Below are positions 42,824-51,622 of a stretch of 64,000 nucleotides of DNA, one piece after another. Numbering within the stretch: the first letter of the stretch is position 1; each line of letters opens with the position of its first letter. Source of the stretch: Shewanella sp. Isolate13 (GTDB lineage: Bacteria > Pseudomonadota > Gammaproteobacteria > Enterobacterales > Shewanellaceae). Below the pieces are notes generated by a model. The model saw only the letters and a program-made list of their open reading frames with translations, was not told the origin of the DNA and did no database searches. The stretch is from positions 1 to 64,000 of the forward strand of contig NZ_JAKEVD010000013.1 in assembly GCF_022398325.1 (NCBI RefSeq). Reading direction: 5' to 3'. The position numbers and the translations under genes are program-made.

Positions 42824-44092
42824 ATGCAGGGATTAAAAATAATTTTCGCGGTGACCATGATTATGCTCGTCACTGGCTGCGCTAACTTTCGCCACCTGGC
42901 CAAAGAGGTCGATATGCTCGATAGTATCTATGTCGAATATCGGGTGATTATCGAGTCACAACATGAAACCGAGTCTTTCGTATTCATTCAGCTACAAGAG
43001 CCCAGCGCCGACACCATCGATGGCTATGAAGTCGTGATTGGTAATCAACCAATTACCGTGACCGGCGATAACATGAGCCAATACCTGTTCACCTTTAATG
43101 ACGCCAACAACGATCTCCGCTTTCAAGTCGGCGAGGCATTTTCCATCATTGCGCTACCCGAAGAGACAGATAAGCCACTACAACTTCAGCTCAGCAATAC
43201 CCAAGACAACTACCCGCAAGCCTTAGTCGATCGCCCCTTAATCAATCTGCTTAACGTCAAATTTAGTCCCGCTAAAATAGGTGAAATGGCCACTCTAGCT
43301 GCGACGCAATTTGATAGAGAAAGTGCTGAATTAGGTATGTGGCAACCTGTCACCCACCTCAAACAAGGCAACAGCGGCGTGTTCTTTCTCGATGATTTCG
43401 ATAAGAGTAAGATACCAGTGCTTTTTATTCATGGTATGAATGGCACGGCACGAGATTTCGAGCCGCTCATCGCTAAGGTAGACAGGCAAAAATACCAGAT
43501 TTGGGTCATGAATTATCCCAGTGGTTTACCCTTAGAGCTGTTAGCCAATGGCCTTAATAGCCTGATTAAGATCATCGATTATCGTTATGACGTTAAAACC
43601 TTACACTTGGTGGCCCATAGCATGGGAGGACTCGTCACCCAAGGGTATTTAGATCTGTGCCGTAACCAACTAGGTTGTGATGATATCGCCAGCTTCACCT
43701 CGATATCATCGCCCTTTGGCGGCGTCGAATCGGCGCAAAGCGGGCTAGATTACGCCCCGGTGGTAATGCCTGCTTGGCGTGATCTCGCACCAAACAGTAA
43801 GTTTATTGCCACGCTGTTTACTGACAGATTTTCAGGCCATGAAGATGACTTCAGCCGACCGCCACATCAACTTATTTTCGGTTATAGAGTCAGTGGCATC
43901 ATCAACAAAAAGAGCAGCGATGGAGTGATAAGCCTAGAGAGTCAGCTAAGAGATCGCGCCCAGCAGCGGGCCGATCGAATATACGGGTTAAATGAAGATC
44001 ACGTCAGTATTCTTGCTAATAACAGCCTCGCCGAGGCGCTACATGCGTTTTGGCAAATTAGCGAACAAGCTCATAAGGCGAATAATCAATAA
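42824..44092 (+). CDS. Lipase-like alpha/beta-hydrolase lipoprotein
   Basis: The ATG at 42824 has AGGGA nine bases upstream and opens a lipoprotein signal with lipobox LVTGC (Cys at about residue 19). The 422-residue protein then has a variable N-terminal region and a hydrolase domain with the oxyanion strand PVLFIHGMNGTARDFEP and the nucleophile elbow AHSMGGLVTQGY (G-x-S-x-G as HSMGG). A likely catalytic Asp/His pair lies later, with His in NEDHVSIL. It probably acts at the outer membrane as an esterase or lipase. The longer frame from 42788 has no ribosome site. A terminator follows. Confidence 0.82.
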   Translation: MQGLKIIFAVTMIMLVTGCANFRHLAKEVDMLDSIYVEYRVIIESQHETESFVFIQLQEPSADTIDGYEVVIGNQPITVTGDNMSQYLFTFNDANNDLRFQVGEAFSIIALPEETDKPLQLQLSNTQDNYPQALVDRPLINLLNVKFSPAKIGEMATLAATQFDRESAELGMWQPVTHLKQGNSGVFFLDDFDKSKIPVLFIHGMNGTARDFEPLIAKVDRQKYQIWVMNYPSGLPLELLANGLNSLIKIIDYRYDVKTLHLVAHSMGGLVTQGYLDLCRNQLGCDDIASFTSISSPFGGVESAQSGLDYAPVVMPAWRDLAPNSKFIATLFTDRFSGHEDDFSRPPHQLIFGYRVSGIINKKSSDGVISLESQLRDRAQQRADRIYGLNEDHVSILANNSLAEALHAFWQISEQAHKANNQ

Positions 44093-44143
44093 TTCGGATC
44101 TAATCCGCAACGAGATCTTGCTGGTGTTAGCCAAGATACAATA

Positions 44144-44172
44144 AAAAAGGCTTCCCTTGGGAAGCCTTCTAC
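44144..44172. terminator. Bidirectional terminator
   Basis: AAGGCTTCC, loop CTTG and GGAAGCCTT with an A-run on the left, between converging lipase-like and pmbA genes. Confidence 0.8.
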
Positions 44173-44212
44173 TGCTCAAAAGCGGCTAAGTTAACCTTAG
44201 ATTCAAGCGTTC

Positions 44213-45553
44213 CTAGTTACCCGCGATCTTCATCTTATCCATTAAGATCCCGCCTGTGCGGATCGATGAACGTAGATCTCTGTCTTTCGCAACCCCGACG
44301 ATATTCTTATACATATCTTTTAGGTTACCCGCGATAGTGATCTCTTCGACTGGGTACATAATTACGCCATTTTCAACGTAGAAGCCAGCCGCGCCGCGAG
44401 AGTAATCACCGGTTACCGTATTCACGCCCTGCCCCATCACTTCGGTGACTATCAGGCCAGTGCCCATCTCTTTCACCAGCTGGTCGAAGGTTTGCCCGGT
44501 AGTGGATAGGGTCCAGTTATAGATCCCGCCAGCATGGCCAGTATTGGTCAAGCCCAGCTTACGCGCCGAATAACTGGTTAATAGATACGTCGCAAGACGG
44601 CCATTATCGATAATATCTCTGGCCTTAGTGGCAACGCCTTCACTGTCGTATGCAGAACTTGCCAGCGCGCCTTTTAATAACGGATCTTCATGAATGCTAA
44701 ACCAGTCGGGGAAGACTTGGGTGTCGATGGCATCGAGCAGGAAACTCGACTTACGATATAGGCTACCGCCGCTAATCGCACCGACTAGGTGACCTACCAG
44801 GCCAGTGGCGATCTCTGGTGAAAACAGTACAGGGAGCTGAGTCGTAGCAATTTTACGTCCGCCTAATCGACCCGCGGTTTTTTCTGCCGCTCTCTTACCA
44901 ATCAGCTCAGGATCAAGCATATCGCTAAATTTACGTGCAACCGTGTAATCGTAATCACGTTGCATACCACCGTCTTGTTCACCAATGGCGACACAGCTCA
45001 AGCTGTAACGTGAGCTACAAAACCCATTGAGGAAGCCATGGCTGTTACCGTATACCTTAACGCTAGAGTGGGCGTTGGCACTGGCACCGTCAGAAGTTTG
45101 CACTCGCTTATCGGTATCTAGTGCGGCCTCTTCAGCCAAAACCGCTAAATGGGTTAACTCTTGAGGCGAGATCTCTTGTGGGTGATACAGGTCAAGATCC
45201 GGGAACTCTGTCGCCATCAAAGACTTTTCAGCCAAACCATTATAAGGATCGGCAGAGGTGAAGCGCGCAATATCATCGGCCGCTTTTACCGCTTGTTGAA
45301 TCGCTGCCTTACTCAAGTCAGAAGTGGATGAACTCCCCTTGCAGCCATCCCTAAAAACCGTAATGCCTAGTGCACCATCTTTATTAAACTCAACAGTTTC
45401 GACCTCTTTCATTCGCGTCGAAACAGACAGTCCCTGCTGCTTACTAATCGCAACTTCTGCACCAGAGGTGCCTAATGTTTTTGCATATTCCAGTGCCATA
45501 GAAACGGCATCTTTCAAGGAATCCAATTCAATATCAATGCTAGGTGAAGACAC
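44213..45553 (-). CDS. pmbA: Metalloprotease subunit PmbA (TldE)
   Basis: PmbA forms a heterodimer with TldD, a cytoplasmic zinc protease that clips unfolded peptides and matures some modified peptides (microcin B17) and the antitoxin CcdA. The 446-residue length is normal. Typical segments are GASANAHSSVKVYGNSHGF, DGGMQRDYDYTVAR and GAAGFYVENGVIMYPVEEITIAGNL. PmbA lacks the HExxxH zinc site, which is in TldD encoded at 54095-55543. The start codon is a GTG at 45553. A 32-residue ORF ends 11 bases upstream on the same strand and may share the operon. Confidence 0.95.
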   Translation of the reverse strand: MSSPSIDIELDSLKDAVSMALEYAKTLGTSGAEVAISKQQGLSVSTRMKEVETVEFNKDGALGITVFRDGCKGSSSTSDLSKAAIQQAVKAADDIARFTSADPYNGLAEKSLMATEFPDLDLYHPQEISPQELTHLAVLAEEAALDTDKRVQTSDGASANAHSSVKVYGNSHGFLNGFCSSRYSLSCVAIGEQDGGMQRDYDYTVARKFSDMLDPELIGKRAAEKTAGRLGGRKIATTQLPVLFSPEIATGLVGHLVGAISGGSLYRKSSFLLDAIDTQVFPDWFSIHEDPLLKGALASSAYDSEGVATKARDIIDNGRLATYLLTSYSARKLGLTNTGHAGGIYNWTLSTTGQTFDQLVKEMGTGLIVTEVMGQGVNTVTGDYSRGAAGFYVENGVIMYPVEEITIAGNLKDMYKNIVGVAKDRDLRSSIRTGGILMDKMKIAGN

Positions 45554-45564
45554 AGCTCTACTCT

Positions 45565-45663
45565 TTATTTATCGGCAATGGCGATAGCATAACAAACCCA
45601 AATGCCAATCACATTAAATAATCCCGTCATAACAGCCACAATCGTGGTGAAATCGCTAAACAT
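45565..45663 (-). CDS. 32-residue membrane microprotein upstream of pmbA
   Basis: This ORF starts at ATG 45663 with AAAGAGG five bases upstream, a strong ribosome site. It codes MFSDFTTIVAVMTGLFNV followed by IGIWVCYAIAIADK, one hydrophobic helix with a short charged end. The stop is 11 bases before the pmbA GTG. The good ribosome site, clean helix and tight spacing make it a probable real small gene. No family is recognised. It could tether or regulate PmbA, which is inference from position only. Confidence 0.6.
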   Translation of the reverse strand: MFSDFTTIVAVMTGLFNVIGIWVCYAIAIADK

Positions 45664-45759
45664 ATCGCCTCTTTAGCCTAGGCTAGAATTAAAATAGGAA
45701 AGGAAATAAGCGAGTATAGATGTTATTATTAGCTCAGAATTTGTAAGAGATTTTTAGAT

Positions 45760-46302
45760 ATGAAGATTGTCGGTGACTCAGAACACTTCCACCAGCCCTA
45801 TGACCAAGATGATAACTACGAAAGTAGAGCGGACGTTAAACGCGAGATCGCTATCTATCAGGAATATGGTAAAAAGTTAGTCGCACTAAGTAAAAGCCAA
45901 GTGCAAAAGCTAGCACTCGATGAAACGCTTTACGATAACATCTTGAAAGCCAAAACAATCAAGATCAATACCGAAGCATATCGTCGCCATATCCAATATA
46001 TTGGCAAGTTAATGCGTTATGTCGATCTCGAAGAGTTAGAAGTCGCATTAAAGAATGTATTAAACCAAAACAGTAACGAGAGTGCTAAGACTAACGTCGC
46101 TGATAAGACTCGCGATCAACTGCTAGCCGAAGGTGATACGGCAGTTCAGGCGCTAATCGAACAACACCCTGAGTTCGATCGTCAGAAACTACGCCAGTTT
46201 ATTCGTCAGACTAAAAAAGAGCTAACGAAGAACCCAGATATCGCCGTGTCTAAGACAGCGAAAGAATTTGCTAAATATTTACGTAACGAGATCAAAGATT
46301 AA
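45760..46302 (+). CDS. yjgA: YjgA/DarP, 50S ribosome assembly factor
   Basis: YjgA (DarP) binds late 50S precursors and helps assembly of the peptidyl transferase centre. The 180-residue basic-acidic helical protein has the family pattern SRADVKREIAIYQEYGKKLVALSKSQVQKL, seen here by its SRxxVKRE core, followed by AYRRHIQYIGKLMRY and LRQFIRQTKKE. It lies divergent from pmbA, the usual arrangement in gammaproteobacteria. A terminator is found at 46344-46382. Confidence 0.93.
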   Translation: MKIVGDSEHFHQPYDQDDNYESRADVKREIAIYQEYGKKLVALSKSQVQKLALDETLYDNILKAKTIKINTEAYRRHIQYIGKLMRYVDLEELEVALKNVLNQNSNESAKTNVADKTRDQLLAEGDTAVQALIEQHPEFDRQKLRQFIRQTKKELTKNPDIAVSKTAKEFAKYLRNEIKD

Positions 46303-46343
46303 TCGTTACATATGTAGACATCATCACTATATAGCTACACAAT

Positions 46344-46382
46344 AGCTCCCTTAGTATTAACCATACTTAGGGAGCTTTTTTA
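46344..46382 (+). terminator. yjgA terminator
   Basis: AGCTCCCTTAGTAT and ATACTTAGGGAGCT with one mismatch around loop TAACC, then a six-T run. Confidence 0.8.
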
Positions 46383-46473
46383 TGGGTCTATTTCTTAGGC
46401 TTTTACTGAAGGTCCCAGCTTATACCGAACGGTATTATCTCAGTAAAAATTTGTAGCACTAAGGAATATGCAA

Positions 46474-49020
46474 ATGCGCCTGCCCTCAAAACTGGCTACC
46501 CTCCCCCTATCTTTATTCTGTCTTTCTCTACTCGGTGGCTGTAACGGCGCATCGGATGACAATAGCGATACCGACAACGGCGGTAGTTACAGCCTCTCAT
46601 TAAGCTATAAAACCGTCGAAAATGGCGTTTGTGCCGAGCCAACAGACTCGCTCAGCTTTGCAGCCAATAGCAGTTTTTGCGCCGTCGCCCATTTAAAGCA
46701 AGGCAATAGCGACCGCAGCGGCCAACTGATCTCATTCTCCACAAGTTTTGGCCAGCTTTCAGTCTCGACTAAGCTCACCAACTCAAACGGTAAAGCCGAG
46801 GTGATAGTGAGTAATGCTTCCGCAACCGAAGGAGCAGGGACCTTAAGCGCCAGCTTCACCGAAGGCGATAACAGTGCTGATGCTAGCCGAAACTTTGAAT
46901 TCACTTCGGCAACGTCGCCATCGGAACCTAAATTCACTTTAAATAGCGCCATCATCAACGGCACTACCGTCGTAACTCAGTTTAAAGCTGATGAAACCGT
47001 ACAGTTACAAGCCCAGTTTTTAGATGAACAGGGCCAAGGCGTAGCGGGTAAGATGGCCAGCTTTACTGCTGGTAGCGCCAACCTCAATCCAGCTTCAGCT
47101 CTCACTAAAGAAAATGGTATTGCTCAGGTCAGCTACACCCCGAGTGAAAACGAGCTTGGCGCGGCTAACTTATCTGTCATCTTAGAAGATGACGGCAAGA
47201 CTTATCAGAGTTCAGGCCTCTATGAAGTGCTAGCAAAAGACGCCGTTAGTGACGAGGGAATTATCGTTATCGGTAACTTCTCAGCAGACGGCAACACTTT
47301 TACAGAGAATGAATTGGCAACCACACTGCCTTTAGAGGCTGGTAAATATATTGTCAGCGCAGGCGGCACATTTGGCGTAACTGCCGACTTGGCCACTAAA
47401 AATGATGACGGTAGCTATACACGACTACAAACGCCAACCAGCGTTAACTTCAGCTCTAGCTGTGTTTCAAGCAGTGATGCCAGCATCGACTCCCCCGTTA
47501 CCACCTTATCAGGTACGTCGAGCTCAACCTTCCAAAACACCAGCTGTAGCGGCAACAGTGAGCGTGATGATCAGATCATCGCATCGGTTGTTGCGGGTAA
47601 CCAAACTCTGTCGGCAGCACTCGACTTTTCACTGGCGAGCCAAACCTTGGCGAACCTGAGTTTTGTCTCTGCCGAGCCGACATCGATTCGCATTAAAGGC
47701 GCTGGCGGCACAGGTTCTAGTGAGTCATCGCTGATCACCTTTAAGGTATCGGATGCCAATGGTCAGGCTATCGCTCAGCAAGCGGTAGACTTCTCACTGG
47801 ACACCAGTGTTGGCGGCATTAGCTTCGCTAATGGTGAGACGACTACTAGCAACACCAGTAACTCGGCGGGTCTTGTCAGCGCTACGGTACTATCAGGCAC
47901 CATGCCAACCCCAGTGCGCGTCGTTGCAACCGCAGCGGCTAATGATGAGTCGGTTACCACTCAATCCGAGCAACTCACCATTAATACCGGTTTGCCCCAG
48001 CAGTTAGGCTTTAGCCTATCTAGCAGCTTGTTTAATCCAGAGGCCGCAAACCACAATGGCGAAAAAGTAACGATTACCGCTTATGCCTCGGATAGCTTTG
48101 GTAACCCGGCCCCCGATGACACTACGATTAACTTTACCGCCGAAGGCGGTCAAATTGAACCAAGCTGCGTCACGATTAACGGCAACTGTAGCGTAGTGTG
48201 GACCTCTGCCGATCCCCGTGTACCGGATCATCGCATCACAGTGTTAGCGTATGCCCTCGGTCATGAGACCTTCTTCGATACTAACGGTAATAATATTTTT
48301 GATGATGCCGATGCAGATAACTCAACTAATGAAGGTTGGGTTAACAACGCATGCTTAACACCAAAAGGCGCCCCAACTAAATGCACTGGTAATGGTATGG
48401 ATATTGAGACCTATCATGCAAAAGGCTATAGCGATCTCGGTGATGCATTCCGGGATGATGATGAATCAGGTACACACACACCAGGCGAGCCATACTTCAA
48501 TACAGCCTCTAATCCAACGTACTCTGTTGCAGATGGGCTATTTAACGGCCCTCAATGTGCAGGCAGCAAATGTGGCAAAATTGAAGAGCAAGCTAACAAG
48601 ACCTATATCCGTAAGGCTCTAGTCATGACGATGTCAGGCTCGACTGCTCGCTTTGAGATTCATCAAGATGGCGCAGTTATCTACACAGACGGCCAACAAG
48701 GAGGCATTACACCAAATGCGATCCCAGCGGGAACCTCATCGGTATTCCATGTGCGTTTCTTCGATAGTGCCAACCAGATCATGCCAGCAGGGACCACGCT
48801 AACGACAACCGCCACTAAAGGTGAGCTAGACGCCGATAGCTATGAAGTACAAAACCTTACGCGCGAAGGCGGCAGTTACACCAGTTTTGTATTAACTAAC
48901 GATATCGATCCTAGCAGTGTTGGCGAGCCCGCTAAGAGTAGCTCGGTTTCACTCAAGGTTGAGACACCAAAAGCGGTGAAGTCAGGCATATCATTCATCG
49001 TTGAGCTTAGCGGAACCTAA
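46474..49020 (+). CDS. Large Ig-like (Big_1) surface lipoprotein
   Basis: The 848-residue protein begins with a lipoprotein signal (lipobox LLGGC, Cys at about 23) and an Asp/Ser-rich linker. Several bacterial Ig-like repeats follow, e.g. ADETVQLQAQFLDEQGQGVAGK, and KVSDANGQAIAQQAVDFSLDTSVGG, each with the typical V-G-K or D-x-G pattern of Big_1 domains. Between about residues 589 and 690 the pattern breaks: DTNGNNIFDDADADN and DDDESGTHTPGEP look like calcium-binding loops, and Cys pairs occur (ACLTPKGAPTKC, QCAGSKC). The start at 46474 is chosen because AAGGA is eight bases upstream. It should be on the cell surface, perhaps in adhesion or cell contact. The role is inference. Confidence 0.8.
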   Translation: MRLPSKLATLPLSLFCLSLLGGCNGASDDNSDTDNGGSYSLSLSYKTVENGVCAEPTDSLSFAANSSFCAVAHLKQGNSDRSGQLISFSTSFGQLSVSTKLTNSNGKAEVIVSNASATEGAGTLSASFTEGDNSADASRNFEFTSATSPSEPKFTLNSAIINGTTVVTQFKADETVQLQAQFLDEQGQGVAGKMASFTAGSANLNPASALTKENGIAQVSYTPSENELGAANLSVILEDDGKTYQSSGLYEVLAKDAVSDEGIIVIGNFSADGNTFTENELATTLPLEAGKYIVSAGGTFGVTADLATKNDDGSYTRLQTPTSVNFSSSCVSSSDASIDSPVTTLSGTSSSTFQNTSCSGNSERDDQIIASVVAGNQTLSAALDFSLASQTLANLSFVSAEPTSIRIKGAGGTGSSESSLITFKVSDANGQAIAQQAVDFSLDTSVGGISFANGETTTSNTSNSAGLVSATVLSGTMPTPVRVVATAAANDESVTTQSEQLTINTGLPQQLGFSLSSSLFNPEAANHNGEKVTITAYASDSFGNPAPDDTTINFTAEGGQIEPSCVTINGNCSVVWTSADPRVPDHRITVLAYALGHETFFDTNGNNIFDDADADNSTNEGWVNNACLTPKGAPTKCTGNGMDIETYHAKGYSDLGDAFRDDDESGTHTPGEPYFNTASNPTYSVADGLFNGPQCAGSKCGKIEEQANKTYIRKALVMTMSGSTARFEIHQDGAVIYTDGQQGGITPNAIPAGTSSVFHVRFFDSANQIMPAGTTLTTTATKGELDADSYEVQNLTREGGSYTSFVLTNDIDPSSVGEPAKSSSVSLKVETPKAVKSGISFIVELSGT

Positions 49021-49043
49021 AGCTACGGCTTCAGGTAACAAAC

Positions 49044-49083
49044 AAAAGGCCCGCGGTAACTTAGGTTACAGCGGGCCTTTTAT
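49044..49083 (+). terminator. Terminator of the Ig-like lipoprotein gene
   Basis: AAAAGGCCCGC and GCGGGCCTTTT enclose an inner pair GTAAC/GTTAC, 23 bases after the stop codon. Confidence 0.85.
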
Positions 49084-49243
49084 TTATCATGAGTTCATCT
49101 GATTCTATCGCCTAATTGCAATTCAATTCGATGAATCTTACAGTCCGATGACGACCAACTTGGTATTGAGAGAGCAAGTATCTGCAGCATGGATGAGTTC
49201 ACGGCGTCTTGCGGAGTCAATATCAAGATGAGCCGTTAATAAA

Positions 49244-49274
49244 TGCGATGCTTAAAATCAGAATTAGCATCGCA
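49244..49274 (-). terminator. Terminator of the ABC-2 export operon
   Basis: TGCGATGCT and AGCATCGCA form a nine-base stem; on the minus strand a T-rich run (TTTATT) follows. It lies 17 bases past the last gene of the operon. Confidence 0.65.
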
Positions 49275-49290
49275 CTATAACTGACATCCA

Positions 49291-50427
49291 TTATGCTGCG
49301 GGCTTGAGCCGCCTTGTCACGCCCCAATACGCCAAGCCTGAGTAAACCACCACCATGGCCCATAATTGCAACCACTGGGGCATAATGCTCTGCCACGGCG
49401 CGCCCATCTGATTTAGCTCTAGCATGGCCATAATGGCCGGAACCGCTGGCACAATTTGCGAGATGGCGACTACGGGCTCAGGGATCAATGCCGTTGGCCA
49501 CACGAAGCCTGAGACAAACAGAATAGGCATTGAGATTAGCAGCAGTACTTGAGTCGGTAGGTCTCGGCGGCTAAACAAGCTACTAAAGGCGATGCCTGCG
49601 GCACTGGTAGCCAGTAAAAATGGCAACATCAGTAGCCAAACCTGAGCGAGTGTTGCCTGTAGGCTAACGTCATACCAATAGTAGCAATAACCCACGTAAT
49701 AGCTGCTAAGTAATCCGTAGATCAACATAAAGGCAGCCATGCGACCACAGATCAACTTAAACGGACTCACCTGCAGCCAATAGCCCTGCTTTCTCCATTG
49801 GCTTGCCCCCAAAATTCCGGTGCCGATGAGCAGCGTTTGGTGCAAGATCAGCAGAAAGAGTCCCGGCACCACATAGGGCGTATAACCTAAGCTTGGATTA
49901 AACGCAGGAATACTATTGAGTTTGACCACATTCAGGCTCTGATTAACTGCCGTCGCGTTTTCGCCCTTAGCCAATAATCCTAAACGCTGAACATCTTTAC
50001 CTATATCTAAGCCTGCAGAAACAAGGCCTTCGACAACAGCTGAATAGATCAAGAAGTAACTGGCATCGCCGCCATAGCTTAGGGTCACACCTTTACCGAG
50101 TAATAGATCGCGTCTAAAGTTCATCGGGATCACCAGTAAGCCATGAGCCCGTCCGGTTTCAATCCAGCGCTTAGCCTCATCGATAGAGCCTAGCTGAGCT
50201 ATGACCTCAATTTTAGGACTGGCATTCGCATCGCGGATAAGCTGGCGGCTGAGTGATGAGTGGTCATGATCGATCACCACCACCTGCTGCTCGGTGGGCA
50301 CCTGATTCAGGTATGGCAATGGATAAAGAATCGAGTAAAACAGCACGCCACCGAACACTGTGATGACGATAGTCTTATCCGCCAGTACCGCTTTTATCTC
50401 AGCCCAAATGAGTTGTAAAAGGCTCAT
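49291..50427 (-). CDS. ABC-2 type permease, second of a pair
   Basis: The 378-residue inner-membrane protein has an N-terminal helix, a periplasmic domain of about 150 residues (starting QQVVVIDHDHSSLSRQLIRDA) and five C-terminal helices, the ABC2_membrane_3 layout shared with YhiH/YbhR-like exporters. The start at 50427 overlaps no gene and lies one base after the stop of the first permease, so translation is probably coupled. The longer frame to 50538 is inside the neighbour. It should form a channel with the other permease for export. No ATP-binding subunit gene is in the operon. Confidence 0.82.
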   Translation of the reverse strand: MSLLQLIWAEIKAVLADKTIVITVFGGVLFYSILYPLPYLNQVPTEQQVVVIDHDHSSLSRQLIRDANASPKIEVIAQLGSIDEAKRWIETGRAHGLLVIPMNFRRDLLLGKGVTLSYGGDASYFLIYSAVVEGLVSAGLDIGKDVQRLGLLAKGENATAVNQSLNVVKLNSIPAFNPSLGYTPYVVPGLFLLILHQTLLIGTGILGASQWRKQGYWLQVSPFKLICGRMAAFMLIYGLLSSYYVGYCYYWYDVSLQATLAQVWLLMLPFLLATSAAGIAFSSLFSRRDLPTQVLLLISMPILFVSGFVWPTALIPEPVVAISQIVPAVPAIMAMLELNQMGAPWQSIMPQWLQLWAMVVVYSGLAYWGVTRRLKPAA

Positions 50428-50428
50428 G

Positions 50429-51592
50429 TTATTGCTCCTTTGCCAACGTGCTAAGCTCGCTCTCTTCAGTCTCTGGCAAGCCTTTTTTAGCCAACAGAGC
50501 AATTGGAATGAACAGCAATAGGAATCCCCAATAACCACTCATTTGTGACAAACTAGCCAGTAAGCCTTGGCCATAACTGACCACCGCAATATGGGTTTCG
50601 ATATAGTGACTGGTTGGCATGATGACACGCCACCACTGCGCGGCGATAGGCATCTCATGCACGGGGAAGGTCACCCCCATAAAAGCAAAGGCCGGAGCAA
50701 ACATCGCGGTGCAAAAGCTAATCACTCTCGCGCTATCTTTGAGGGCGAAGAAGATGGTCAGCACTATCAACCAAACCGCAAGTAACATCACGGTTTGGGC
50801 AATCAATAACACGGCGATACTACCCGCTATGGGTAGCTCAAGAAACAGATAGATAAGCGCTAGAATAAAGCTGCCATGGAGTAATACTAGCGGCGTATAG
50901 AACAGCACCTTGGCCGCAATCACCTTCCATAAACCCAGCTCATACCACTGCTTGGTGGTGTTCCAGCGCAGCTCTCGATTAAGACTGTTGGCAAATACCA
51001 TCATGGCCAACAACTGCAGCAGCGCGATCAGAACTGGTGGGACTAAGAATCCCACATAGTTAGTATTACGGTTGAACAGCGCCGTGGTTTGGCTACTAAC
51101 AGGGCTTAAGTTAACTGCGAGCCGCTCTGCAGGCACTCCGGCAGCGAGCAGTTTCAGCTCACCGAGCGGTTTGAGTCCATCGGCCATCGTTGCTAGTAGC
51201 TGGCTAGATAACAACTTACCCACCAGCAGGAATTGGCTGTTATAGCGGATATCAATAATCGGCGTTTTTGAGGTGAGCAGATCGCGATTAAGCCCATATG
51301 GCAATACCAGCAAGGCATAAACTTCTCCCTGCTTCATTGCCACTTCTGCACTCGAGAGTTCACTATAACTGACGGGCTTAGTCACAGGATTGGCTTGTAA
51401 CTGCCGTGCTAAAGAGCGGCTTACTTGGCTGTTATCCAAGTCGACCACAGCAACCGGGAGTTGCCTTGGTAAACCCGCACTAAACAGCAGCCACAAGCCG
51501 ATAATGCTCAGTAGCGGGATATAGCTTATCAACGCCAACTGCCATGGATCATCTTGCAGGGCGGTAAACTCTCGTTTGAGCACCTTTATCAA
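50429..51592 (-). CDS. ABC-2 type permease, first of a pair
   Basis: The 387-residue protein has the same layout as the next gene: N-terminal helix (LLSIIGLWLLFSAGL), periplasmic domain with VAVVDLDNSQVSRSLARQL and a C-terminal membrane block with about five helices. It is 30 bases after the HlyD-type gene. The two permeases are related paralogues placed side by side. The exported substrate is unknown. In E. coli the equivalent YbhF-S-R system includes an ATPase, which is missing here. Confidence 0.84.
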   Translation of the reverse strand: MIKVLKREFTALQDDPWQLALISYIPLLSIIGLWLLFSAGLPRQLPVAVVDLDNSQVSRSLARQLQANPVTKPVSYSELSSAEVAMKQGEVYALLVLPYGLNRDLLTSKTPIIDIRYNSQFLLVGKLLSSQLLATMADGLKPLGELKLLAAGVPAERLAVNLSPVSSQTTALFNRNTNYVGFLVPPVLIALLQLLAMMVFANSLNRELRWNTTKQWYELGLWKVIAAKVLFYTPLVLLHGSFILALIYLFLELPIAGSIAVLLIAQTVMLLAVWLIVLTIFFALKDSARVISFCTAMFAPAFAFMGVTFPVHEMPIAAQWWRVIMPTSHYIETHIAVVSYGQGLLASLSQMSGYWGFLLLFIPIALLAKKGLPETEESELSTLAKEQ

Positions 51593-51622
51593 AGCCTTGA
51601 CCTCTTAGTTGTGCGACCCACC

